Assembly: GCA_000436075.1 (NCBI GenBank)
Contig: FR884632.1
Coordinates: 21,687 to 29,591 of the forward strand
Origin: Eggerthella sp. CAG:209
GTDB lineage: Bacteria; Actinomycetota; Coriobacteriia; Coriobacteriales; Eggerthellaceae
DNA: 7,905 bases
Direction: 5' to 3'
The translations under genes and the position numbers were made by a program. Shown piece by piece: positions 1 to 6,663 of the stretch (the stretch's first letter is position 1; the number at the start of each line of letters is the position of its first letter). A model generated the notes under the pieces. It was not told the DNA's origin and did not search any database. It saw only the letters and a list, made by a program, of their open reading frames with translations.

Positions 1-447
1 AGGCTCAAAGCTAGCCCCCATCTTCATCAAGGGTGCAATGATACGACGCATCGGACGTTTCTGAAGCGACTCATCGCCCGTAATCTGAACGCGAATACTC
101 CATGGAGCCAAAATGCCCATAAGAAGTCGCGAGGTGGTACCGGAGTTCCCGCAGTCAATGGGGCCCTCGGGTTGTTTGGGGCCCTCAGCACCCCACCCCG
201 TAACGCCACCGGCCAACGTGCCGTCAATTTGGCGTTCCAAAGAAACCTTTGCGCCCAAAGCGGAAACCGCGCCAATGGTTGAACGCACATCGGCGGAATC
301 GAGAACCCCCGTCAAACGCGAGGTTCCTTCTGCCATGGCGGCAAAAAGCACAGCACGATGGGATATGGATTTGTCACCAGGAACGCGGGCGGCTCCATCA
401 AGAGGAGCGCCCAAAGGCTCGATGCGTGTAATATTTGAATCGCCCAT
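1..447 (-). CDS. aroA: 3-phosphoshikimate 1-carboxyvinyltransferase (EPSP synthase), N-terminal 149 residues
   Basis: EPSP synthase transfers the enolpyruvyl group of PEP to shikimate-3-phosphate, the sixth step of the cytoplasmic shikimate pathway to chorismate. Only the first 149 codons are present; the frame is open at the left edge and the family is usually about 420-450 residues. The N-terminal substrate-binding signature VPGDKSISHRAVLFAAMAEG is at residues 22-41, with the expected Lys26. The second signature DCGNSGTTSRLLMG is at 98-111, and GDESLQKRPMRRI, typical of the PEP-binding region, is at 124-136. The Gly of the NSG motif is kept, so there is no Gly-to-Ala change of the kind linked to glyphosate tolerance at this place. 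The ATG lies 8 nt after the tyrA stop, and an AAGGAG at 459-464 sits 11 nt upstream inside the tyrA end. The in-frame GTG at 456 is too close to that site to be favoured. The gene is co-transcribed with tyrA. Confidence 0.96.
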   Translation of the reverse strand, partial: MGDSNITRIEPLGAPLDGAARVPGDKSISHRAVLFAAMAEGTSRLTGVLDSADVRSTIGAVSALGAKVSLERQIDGTLAGGVTGWGAEGPKQPEGPIDCGNSGTTSRLLMGILAPWSIRVQITGDESLQKRPMRRIIAPLMKMGASFEP

Positions 448-455
448 GACGTCCA

Positions 456-1580
456 CTACTCCTTAGATAGAGGGTTGAAGGAAATGCTGAAACCAGCTTT
501 GATGAGCTGGGTGGATAGCTTTCCGATATCGCCTTCGTCGGTAAGTACCATATCGAGAACGGCGCTCGAAGACGTGATGTGGTCAATATCGATAGACTGC
601 ACGTTGCAACCAACTTGGCTTGCAATGGTAGTGACCTCGGCAATGATGCCAGGACGATTGGTAAGCGGGATGCGCACTTCCAGCAAATCTTCAGTTGCGG
701 GAACCCATTTGGCGGGAATAGACCTACGGGCTTGAGCCGCTCGGTCAAGCAGCTTGGTGAACTCGGTCTTATCGCCTTCGCGCAACACATCTGCATAACC
801 ACGCAAAATAGATTGCACCTCATCAAGTCCTTCCACAATGGCTTCTCGGTTATCAAAGGCGATTCCCGTCCACAAAGCCGGAGAGCCTGCAGCGATGCGG
901 GTGGAATCCTTAAACCCGCCAGCAGCCAAGCGGAATAGGGCTTCCTGATCGTCGGCATGACGCACAGCAAGCTCCACCAGCGAAGAAGCAACAAAATGCG
1001 GCACATGGCTTACGATGGCAACCGCTTCGTCGTGTTTATCACGCGGCAAGGAAACCACGCGCGCGCCGAGACCCGCAAGTGCCTCATGGAGATTGGCGTA
1101 ATCGTCTGGCGACGTTTCCTCGTCGGGACACAGCACCCAATGAGCACCTTTGAACATATCCTCTCGTGCGCCCTCAATACCGCTTTTCTCCGAACCTGCC
1201 ATCGGATGACCGGGAATATACTTTTCGGGATAGCGCAAAAGCTCCTGCGCCTGTCGGCTCACGATCTTCTTCGTCGAACAGGCATCGGTTACCACGCCTT
1301 TGAAATCACAGGCAGCAATGATACGAAAGTATTCGTTTGCCACAGGTACGGGAGTTGCAATCATTACCAGTTCGCAACCGCAGAGTACTGAGCCCAGATC
1401 CTCGCTCGAAACGTGGCCTTCATCGATCCAGCCACGCTCTTGAGCTGCCTTAACCGCATCCTCAGAAACATCAATGCCCACGAGACGCGCATCGGGATAT
1501 GCGTTGCGATACATTGCCGCAAAGGATGATCCGATAAGCCCGAGGCCGATAACGGCCACTGAGGAAAAGTGCGTCTTCAT
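456..1580 (-). CDS. tyrA: Prephenate dehydrogenase with C-terminal ACT domain
   Basis: This enzyme oxidatively decarboxylates prephenate to 4-hydroxyphenylpyruvate with NAD(P)+, the committed step to tyrosine. The 374-residue product matches the length of Bacillus-type TyrA. A Rossmann nucleotide site GLGLIG is at residues 12-17. Acidic Asp37 ends the second strand (VGID), which by family rule favours NAD+. GHPMAGSEKSG (124-134) carries the expected catalytic His125. SHVPH (191-195) and the Arg of STRIA (Arg228) fit the substrate-binding His and Arg of the family. Residues about 302-348 form an ACT domain (VRIPLTNRPGIIAEV and onward), so allosteric control by an aromatic amino acid, probably tyrosine, is likely. 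I chose ATG 1580 because it starts just before the first Rossmann strand. ATG 1595 is also possible, and neither has a strong Shine-Dalgarno. An in-frame TTG at 1655 inside rluB is unlikely. The 55-nt gap from rluB is the largest in the operon and may hold a promoter. Confidence 0.96.
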   Translation of the reverse strand: MKTHFSSVAVIGLGLIGSSFAAMYRNAYPDARLVGIDVSEDAVKAAQERGWIDEGHVSSEDLGSVLCGCELVMIATPVPVANEYFRIIAACDFKGVVTDACSTKKIVSRQAQELLRYPEKYIPGHPMAGSEKSGIEGAREDMFKGAHWVLCPDEETSPDDYANLHEALAGLGARVVSLPRDKHDEAVAIVSHVPHFVASSLVELAVRHADDQEALFRLAAGGFKDSTRIAAGSPALWTGIAFDNREAIVEGLDEVQSILRGYADVLREGDKTEFTKLLDRAAQARRSIPAKWVPATEDLLEVRIPLTNRPGIIAEVTTIASQVGCNVQSIDIDHITSSSAVLDMVLTDEGDIGKLSTQLIKAGFSISFNPLSKE

Positions 1581-1623
1581 AGCTAATTTGCCCATTTCTG
1601 ATAGCGGTTTGTTCGTGTGGATG

Positions 1624-1632
1624 ATTCTACCA
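1624..1632 (-). promoter_or_regulatory. Candidate extended -10 promoter for tyrA-aroA
   Basis: On the minus strand the sequence reads TGGTAGAAT: a TGn extension followed by TAGAAT, one mismatch from TATAAT. It lies just past the rluB stop in the only sizeable gap of the operon. A start about 7 nt downstream (near 1617) would give a leader of about 37 nt before the tyrA ATG. There is no good -35 at 17 nt; a TTGAAC lies 20 nt upstream, which is too far to count on. The site is seen in the sequence, its activity is inferred. Confidence 0.35.
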
Positions 1633-1635
1633 CGC

Positions 1636-2379
1636 CTATCTGGCAGCCTGTTCAAGCGCTACAACCTCTTGCGAGCTGAGCACACGATATTTCCCTTCAG
1701 GGAGACTGCCCAGCTCAAGAGGGCCAAACGACTCACGGTGCAAACAAAGCACAGGATGTCCTACCGCTTCGAGCATACGCTTCACTTGACGCTTCCTGCC
1801 TTCATGGATGGTGATTTCCACAAGAGCATTCCCTCCCTTGCGGCGAATCAGGGAAACAGCAGCGGGTTGAGTCATGCCGTCTTCCAACTCCACCCCGTGA
1901 CGCAAACGGCTAAGGGCTTTTTCGTTCGGTGCGCCTTTCACCAAAGCACGGTAGGTTTTATCAACGTGACGAGAGGGATGCAGAACAGCATTGCCCAACT
2001 CCCCATCGGTGGAAAACAGCAACAACCCTGTAGTGTCGTAGTCCAAGCGCCCCAGCGGATACAAACCGGGGATCTCGTCGCAAGGCACCAACTCCGCAAC
2101 ACAAGGACGCCCTTGAGGATCTTTCATGGAAGTCAGAAAGCCAGCCGGCTTATTGAGCATCAACGTAACCGCCTGGTTCGGCTTGCAAACGGGAGCTCCG
2201 TCCAAACTCACCTCGTCAACAGAAGGATCAACCTTGGTGCCAAGCTCTGTTACCACATTCCCGTTCACGGAGACTCGTCCCGCCTCAATGATCCTCTCAC
2301 ATGCGCGACGGCTAGCTACGCCGGCTCGTGCCAAGAATTTTTGCAGGCGTACTTGACCAACCTGTTCGTTTTCTTGCAC
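1636..2379 (-). CDS. rluB: rRNA pseudouridine synthase, RsuA/RluB family
   Basis: This enzyme isomerises a uridine in ribosomal RNA to pseudouridine. By similarity and by its place next to scpB it is best called RluB (23S rRNA, helix 90 region), although RluB and RsuA (16S) are hard to separate by eye. The product has 247 residues. An S4 RNA-binding domain spans about residues 11-58 (RLQKFLARAGVASRRACERI at the start). The catalytic domain has GRLDYDTTGLLLFSTDG at 110-126 with the catalytic Asp113, and the late motif HEGRKRQVKRM at 192-202. Translation starts at a GTG, 8 nt after the scpB stop. It is supported by AGGGG, which overlaps that stop and sits 5 nt upstream of the GTG. No ATG is available near the S4 domain. 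The gene lies between scpB and tyrA, as in other actinobacterial scp clusters. Confidence 0.94.
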   Translation of the reverse strand: MQENEQVGQVRLQKFLARAGVASRRACERIIEAGRVSVNGNVVTELGTKVDPSVDEVSLDGAPVCKPNQAVTLMLNKPAGFLTSMKDPQGRPCVAELVPCDEIPGLYPLGRLDYDTTGLLLFSTDGELGNAVLHPSRHVDKTYRALVKGAPNEKALSRLRHGVELEDGMTQPAAVSLIRRKGGNALVEITIHEGRKRQVKRMLEAVGHPVLCLHRESFGPLELGSLPEGKYRVLSSQEVVALEQAAR

Positions 2380-2384
2380 GTTAG

Positions 2385-2389
2385 CCCCT
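2385..2389 (-). promoter_or_regulatory. Ribosome binding site that fixes the GTG start of rluB
   Basis: The minus strand reads AGGGG with its first two bases inside the scpB TAG stop. CTAAC separates it from the GTG at 2379. The 5-nt spacing and the lack of another start before the S4 domain decide for GTG, and the overlap with the stop suggests translational coupling to scpB. Confidence 0.6.
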
Positions 2390-3185
2390 ATTCATCCTCA
2401 TCGAACACCAACTCATCGAAGTTGATCTTATCAACTGCTCCCACACCTGCGGCAAGTGCATCGGAAAGCATCGTCTGCATCGCTTCTTGCATGGTCTCAG
2501 GCTGCAGGGGATCGTCCTCAACCTCTTCTTCGCCGCCAAGCGAATACGATTCGTCCTCCGGGCGCACCACATTCAAGCGTTCGGAGATAAAGGCGCGCGT
2601 TTCCTCGTCAGGAGCAAACGATTCCAACGGGGGAAGATCCCGTACCGAACGAAGACCAAATTTTTCCAAAAAGGTTCGGGTGGTTGCATACAGCACTGGA
2701 TTACCAGGCGCGTCCTGCGTACCCGCTTCGCGCAGAAGTCCTTTTTCAACCAGAGAGTTGATAGAGCTATCCGAGCTCACGCCACGAACCGAGGCAACAC
2801 CGTTGCGGGTAATGGGCTGGCAATACGCCACAACAGCTAACGTTTCCAATGCCGCTTGGGAAAGCTTGCGAGTATCCCATGAAAGAACATAGCGCTCGAT
2901 GAGCTCGTGGTAGCGGGGATGCGTGTACAGACGCCAACCGCCAGCAACTTCGCGAAGCTGAATTCCCCTCTCGGCTTGCTCGAGCTCCCTTTGCAAGCAC
3001 ACAAGCGATTCCTGCACACGGGCAGGATCGACTTGCAGCATGTCCGCAAACGTCAAGACCCCGACTGGCTCATCGGTGACAAACAGCATCGATTCGATGG
3101 CGCCCATAAGCCATGCCTGGTCGACCTCAGCATATGCCGCAACGTCGCCGGATTCCCGCTCGTTATCCTGATCTTCCTGCATCAT
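2388..3185 (-). CDS. scpB: Segregation and condensation protein B
   Basis: ScpB is the winged-helix (kite) subunit that dimerises and binds the ScpA kleisin in the SMC-ScpAB complex, which compacts and separates chromosomes. The 265-residue product has a first winged-helix domain at about residues 24-90 (AIESMLFVTDEPV to GGWRLYT). A second runs at about 108-180 and includes LSQAALETLAVVAYCQPITR, the conserved VRGVSSDSSINSLVEKGLL and YATTRTFLEKFGL. Beyond about residue 200 is a tail of roughly 65 residues, very rich in Glu and Asp (GGEEEVEDD, FDEDE), longer than the minimal family core. The ATG at 3185 overlaps the scpA stop in ATGA. A second ATG follows at once (3182), and the purine-rich AGGGGAGG just upstream is 1 nt from the first ATG and 4 nt from the second. 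The true start may therefore be one codon later. Coupled translation with scpA fits their fixed complex. Confidence 0.96.
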   Translation of the reverse strand: MMQEDQDNERESGDVAAYAEVDQAWLMGAIESMLFVTDEPVGVLTFADMLQVDPARVQESLVCLQRELEQAERGIQLREVAGGWRLYTHPRYHELIERYVLSWDTRKLSQAALETLAVVAYCQPITRNGVASVRGVSSDSSINSLVEKGLLREAGTQDAPGNPVLYATTRTFLEKFGLRSVRDLPPLESFAPDEETRAFISERLNVVRPEDESYSLGGEEEVEDDPLQPETMQEAMQTMLSDALAAGVGAVDKINFDELVFDEDE

Positions 3186-3973
3186 GCCTCCCCTGTCGAA
3201 TCGAATTCACCGTCATCCAAGATTTGGGCGCTTGCCCCTTCAACGTAGGTGATGGAAATGTCCCCGAACAAATCGTCTTGCTTCAAGCTCACCATATTGC
3301 GCTTGAACAATTCCAGCATAGCCAAAAACGTCACCACGATTAGATGGGGGCTATCGTCTGCCGAAACGAAATCTGAAAACTTCGCGCTCCCATCGGCGCA
3401 CACTTTATCGAACACCGTGCGAACCTGCGTTTCCACAGGAATTACCTTTGCTGCGATATGCTCAGATTCCAGCAGAAACACATCGCGACGGGCAATACAG
3501 CTCGCGCACAGCTCACCCAAACGGTCGATTTTAACGTCACCCAGGTAATCCGGCACCAATGCGAGAAAGAAACGATCGGGGCCAAAGGGGCGCGTATGAA
3601 CACGGGACTCCGCCTCGAAACGACCCTGCAATGCGGCTGCTGCATTCTTGAATTTCTTATATTCCAACAGATGCTCGACCAGTGCATCACGCATTTCGCT
3701 TGCCGACATTTCCTTGTACTCTTCAGGAACATCTTCGGCTTCTTCATGCGGCAGCAAACTTGCCGCTTTGATTTCCAACAACGTCGAAGCAACGAGGAGA
3801 AAGTCGCTCGCCACATCCAGGTCGACGTTGCGCATACGCTGCACTTCCGCCAAATATTGGTCGGTGATTTCCGAAAGAGAGATAGACCCGATGCTCACTT
3901 TTTGACGGCTAACCAGATACAGAAGCAGATCGAAAGGGCCCTCGAAGCTTTCTATGCGAACACGATACGACAT
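3182..3973 (-). CDS. scpA: Segregation and condensation protein A (kleisin)
   Basis: ScpA is the kleisin that bridges the two SMC heads and binds a ScpB dimer, acting on the nucleoid in chromosome segregation. The 263-residue product is of normal family length. The N-terminal SMC-neck-binding region has the hallmark FEGPFDLLLYLV at residues 10-21, followed by the helix ASDFLLVASTLLEIKAASLL at 55-74. The acidic, less conserved middle (about 76-95) leads to the ScpB-binding centre. The C-terminal winged helix that contacts the SMC head has VTFLAMLELFKRNMVSLKQD at 224-243. The ATG starts 2 nt after the trmL stop with only a weak TAGG before it, so it probably depends on ribosomes finishing trmL. 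It overlaps scpB by 4 nt. No smc gene is in the window, which is usual because smc often lies elsewhere. Confidence 0.96.
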   Translation of the reverse strand: MSYRVRIESFEGPFDLLLYLVSRQKVSIGSISLSEITDQYLAEVQRMRNVDLDVASDFLLVASTLLEIKAASLLPHEEAEDVPEEYKEMSASEMRDALVEHLLEYKKFKNAAAALQGRFEAESRVHTRPFGPDRFFLALVPDYLGDVKIDRLGELCASCIARRDVFLLESEHIAAKVIPVETQVRTVFDKVCADGSAKFSDFVSADDSPHLIVVTFLAMLELFKRNMVSLKQDDLFGDISITYVEGASAQILDDGEFDSTGEA

Positions 3974-3975
3974 GC

Positions 3976-4452
3976 CTACAAAAGCGCCTCAAACGCATTT
4001 TGGCGCAACGTTTCGTACACGCCGATAGCAACAGCGTTGGAAAGGTTCAGAGAACGCAAGCTCTCACGCATGGGAAGACGAACGCATTCTTCCGCATGGG
4101 CATCGAGCACCTCTGGGTCGATGCCTCGACTTTCGCGGCCAAACACCAAATAGAGCTCACCGACATCGGCCAAATCCTCATGATAGAAGGATCGGCTGGT
4201 GTTTCCCGTAAAGAACAGCATGCGCTTGCCCTTATGCTCTTCAAGGAACTGGTCCACACAAGAGTGACGAACGATGGTTACTTTGTCCCAGTAATCGAGG
4301 CCAGCACGGGCAAGATTGCGCTGGGTATAGCGAAACCCCATCGGCTCTACCAGGTGCAGCGTTGCGCCCGTGCACGCACAGGTACGGGCAATGTTGCCCG
4401 CATTCTGAGGGATCTCTGGCTCAAATAGCACCACATGCAGATCAAGCGCCAT
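3976..4452 (-). CDS. trmL: tRNA (cytidine/uridine-34-2'-O)-methyltransferase, TrmL type
   Basis: TrmL methylates the ribose 2'-OH of the wobble nucleotide (C34 or cmnm5U34) of certain tRNA-Leu species using S-adenosylmethionine. The 158-residue product is almost the same length as E. coli TrmL (157). The SPOUT trefoil-knot motifs are all visible: PQNAGNIARTC at residues 15-25, FGRESRGI at 104-111, and the knot motif RSLNLSNAVAIGVYE at 133-147. There is no separate RNA-binding domain, as expected for TrmL and unlike larger TrmH or RlmB proteins. I chose the ATG at 4452 because the product then begins right at the first strand (MALDLHVVLFEP). Its A is shared with the stop of the ABC-F gene in a TAATG overlap, which indicates termination-reinitiation coupling. 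A longer in-frame start inside the ABC-F gene would only add a low-complexity tail. Exact tRNA targets are inferred from the family. Confidence 0.93.
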   Translation of the reverse strand: MALDLHVVLFEPEIPQNAGNIARTCACTGATLHLVEPMGFRYTQRNLARAGLDYWDKVTIVRHSCVDQFLEEHKGKRMLFFTGNTSRSFYHEDLADVGELYLVFGRESRGIDPEVLDAHAEECVRLPMRESLRSLNLSNAVAIGVYETLRQNAFEALL

Positions 4453-6488
4453 TACGCATCGAGTCCTTTGTTCATCTCTTCCTCGATTTCTTCCGAAAGC
4501 ATGATCCACTCTTCCTCGTGAGCGGAAAGCGATTGCTTCAACTTCGCATGCTCAGCTATAACATCGCTCGAAGAATCTTCGTTCGTGTAGAAATCAGGGT
4601 CAGCCAACAACGCCATGATCTCTTCCATACGAGCTGTTTCACGCTCTATGATCTTGTCGAGTTCCTTCACTCGCTTACGCTGATTCTTCAGTGCAGCATA
4701 AGCACGATTGCGGGCCTCTGCCTCGGCGCGCTTTTGCTCCTTGGTTTTAGGAGCAGAACCGCGAGGTGCCGTCATGGGCTTCTTTGACGACACCCCTTCT
4801 TTCGAAAATGCCTTTGCAAACGCCGCCGAGGAAGCAAAAGCAGGTGCCGCCTTGACGGGGCGCTCTTGCATGCCATCGACCGCGCTACGGGTATCCTCCT
4901 GCCCGGTTTTATACAGGTAGTAATCGTAGTCGCCCGCAAACGATGTCACCTGACCAGGTTTTATCTCGATGATGCGATTAGCTACAGATCGAATCAGATG
5001 CCTGTCGTGCGTAATAAGAAGGATGGTTCCCTCAAACTGTTTTAGAGCCTGTTCCAAAATATCAGCACTCGCGATATCAAGATGATTCGTAGGTTCATCG
5101 AGGCAAAGCAAAGGGCGTGGGGCAACAAGCATCTTGGCCAAGGCCAAACGGCACTTTTCGCCACCAGAAAGAACGGAAACCTTTTTGTCTACCGCATCTG
5201 CCTGAAACAGGAAAGCGCCCAGCAGTGTTCGAACCTGGGAAATACTCCAACCAGGCGCCGCACCATCTAACTCCTCAAAAACGGTATTGCCAGGATGCAG
5301 TTCCTCAAGCTGATGCTGAGCAAAATAAGTTTTGCTCACATGGGCACCATATTTAATCGTACCCGCATCAGGTTCCAGAACGCCAGCAATCATCTTAAGC
5401 AAGGTAGACTTTCCCGCACCGTTTGGACCGACCAATGCAACCTTTTCCCCGCGGTATAAAGACAGATCAAGGCCATCGTAGACCGTCTTTGACCCAAATG
5501 ACTTGCACAAGCCCGTGGTTTCAACCACCAGATCGCCCGTACGTGGTGGTTGCTGGAAATTAAAGTGCACGCTCTTGCGCTCAGGGGGTACCTGGATGAT
5601 CTCCATTTTCTCGAGCTTGCGCACACGATCTTGCACCTGCTTGGCTTTCGTTGCCTTGTAGCGAAAACGCTCGATGAAAGCCTCCATATGAGCAATTTCC
5701 TCTTGCTGCTTCTGGGCCTGCTCACGCAACAATTCAAGGCGCTCTTCACGCTGCGTCAAATAAGCAGAATAATTGCCTTTGTAGAGCTGAACATGGCCCA
5801 AATCAATCTCAGCCACCCGATCAACCATGTTGTCCAGGAACTCGCGGTCGTGGCTTACCACAATCACGCTTCCGGAATAACTACGCAAAAAACCCTCAAG
5901 CCACTTCACGCTTTCGAGGTCGAGGTGGTTGGTGGGTTCGTCAAGAAGGAGCACTTCAGGGTTGCGCGTTAGAAGTTTTGCCAAAGCAATGCGCATCTGC
6001 CAGCCGCCAGAAAAATCTGAGGTCATGCGCTCCATGTCATCTTCGCCGAAACCCAAGCCGAACAATACCGAGCGCACGCGCGACTCAAGCTGATAGCCAC
6101 CCATAGCCTCATACTGGTCGCGAGCGCGCCCATATGAAGCAAGCTGCTGCTCGGTGGGATTTTCGCCCAATGAGGTTTCAAGCTCACGCATATGGCGCTC
6201 TTGATTCAGGATCTCATGCTGGGCAGAAAGAACCTCTTCGAAAATGGGGCGTTCCCCCATTTCGATGGCTTCCTGCTCTAGGTATCCAAGCTTTGCGCCC
6301 TTTGCCAGTATGATGCGGCCATCATCGGCATCCTCTTTGCCAGTAATGATATTGAGCATAGTGGTTTTACCAGCGCCATTCGGGCCAACAAGGGCAAGAC
6401 GATCGTGCTCTTCCAAACGGAAGGTGACGTCTGAAAACAGGACGCGGGAACCAAAAGATTTTGTGATGTGTTCAAGCTGTAAAATCAT
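4452..6488 (-). CDS. ABC-F family ATPase (YdiF/YheS-like) with C-terminal coiled coil
   Basis: ABC-F proteins are soluble tandem ATPases without membrane segments. Characterised members bind the ribosomal E site and rescue or tune stalled translation, and some protect against antibiotics. The 678-residue product has nucleotide-binding domain 1 with Walker A GPNGAGKT (35-42), signature FSGGWQMR (159-166), Walker B LLLDEPTNHLD (180-190) and switch SHD (212-214). A charged helical linker (about 240-300) corresponds to the P-site tRNA-interaction motif. Domain 2 has GPNGAGKS (354-361), LSGGEKCR (440-447), CLDEPTNHLD (462-471) and THD (493-495). An Ala/Lys/Ser-rich hinge (about 540-580) leads to a charged C-terminal coiled coil (about 583-675), as in YdiF/YheS/Uup types and unlike EttA. 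All catalytic residues are present. The SGGW form of signature 1 is usual for the YdiF/YheS group. The linker gives no clear reason to call it a resistance protein; a housekeeping role is more likely. The ATG at 6488 has no good Shine-Dalgarno. Confidence 0.95.
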   Translation of the reverse strand: MILQLEHITKSFGSRVLFSDVTFRLEEHDRLALVGPNGAGKTTMLNIITGKEDADDGRIILAKGAKLGYLEQEAIEMGERPIFEEVLSAQHEILNQERHMRELETSLGENPTEQQLASYGRARDQYEAMGGYQLESRVRSVLFGLGFGEDDMERMTSDFSGGWQMRIALAKLLTRNPEVLLLDEPTNHLDLESVKWLEGFLRSYSGSVIVVSHDREFLDNMVDRVAEIDLGHVQLYKGNYSAYLTQREERLELLREQAQKQQEEIAHMEAFIERFRYKATKAKQVQDRVRKLEKMEIIQVPPERKSVHFNFQQPPRTGDLVVETTGLCKSFGSKTVYDGLDLSLYRGEKVALVGPNGAGKSTLLKMIAGVLEPDAGTIKYGAHVSKTYFAQHQLEELHPGNTVFEELDGAAPGWSISQVRTLLGAFLFQADAVDKKVSVLSGGEKCRLALAKMLVAPRPLLCLDEPTNHLDIASADILEQALKQFEGTILLITHDRHLIRSVANRIIEIKPGQVTSFAGDYDYYLYKTGQEDTRSAVDGMQERPVKAAPAFASSAAFAKAFSKEGVSSKKPMTAPRGSAPKTKEQKRAEAEARNRAYAALKNQRKRVKELDKIIERETARMEEIMALLADPDFYTNEDSSSDVIAEHAKLKQSLSAHEEEWIMLSEEIEEEMNKGLDA

Positions 6489-6496
6489 AACGACTC

Positions 6497-6502
6497 ATTG
6501 TA
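6497..6502 (-). promoter_or_regulatory. Candidate -10 box of the ABC-F operon, very close to the start codon
   Basis: The minus strand reads TACAAT, one mismatch from TATAAT, only 8 nt before the ATG at 6488. No good -35 is seen at 16-18 nt. If used, transcription would begin at or within about two bases of the ATG, giving a leaderless mRNA. That agrees with the absence of a Shine-Dalgarno before this gene, and leaderless genes are common in actinobacteria. The rest of the 175-nt gap (6489-6663) after the LysR gene shows no convincing hairpin-plus-T-run terminator and no other gene. Confidence 0.4.
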
Positions 6503-6663
6503 CCGTATGCGAACAGTACGACCGAGCGATCCAAGCCATACTTACAAACCACGCATGATTGCATAAACCGCCACCGCGTAATCCAAATTCGCAACGATCC
6601 GTTTCGCAAGCTTCCCGTACTCCGACTCGACAAAACATCACACGAAGGCAAAACAAACGTAGT

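Noticed and set aside
398..1006. A 202-codon minus-strand frame overlapping tyrA
   Set aside because: It is an alternative frame of tyrA and aroA; the other frame carries the ACT domain and substrate-binding motifs.
1581..1655. A TTG start giving a 399-residue TyrA
   Set aside because: It lies inside rluB, adds a basic tail with no family counterpart, and has no better ribosome site than ATG 1580 or 1595.
1474..2892. A 472-codon open frame on the plus strand
   Set aside because: It lies wholly antisense to tyrA, rluB and scpB, which have full family motifs and catalytic residues. The translation shows no recognisable domain and is Ser/Arg-rich in the way antisense frames usually are.
3458..4153. 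A 231-codon plus-strand open frame
   Set aside because: It is antisense to scpA and trmL, has no domain pattern, and crosses the boundary of two well-supported genes.
4453..4509. An upstream in-frame start for trmL
   Set aside because: It would add 19 residues from inside the ABC-F coding region, whereas the TAATG start gives the normal family length.
6489..6663. A terminator between the LysR gene and the ABC-F operon
   Set aside because: CGACT/AGTCG arms exist but enclose a loop of more than 30 nt and are not followed by a T-run, so read-through from the LysR gene cannot be excluded.
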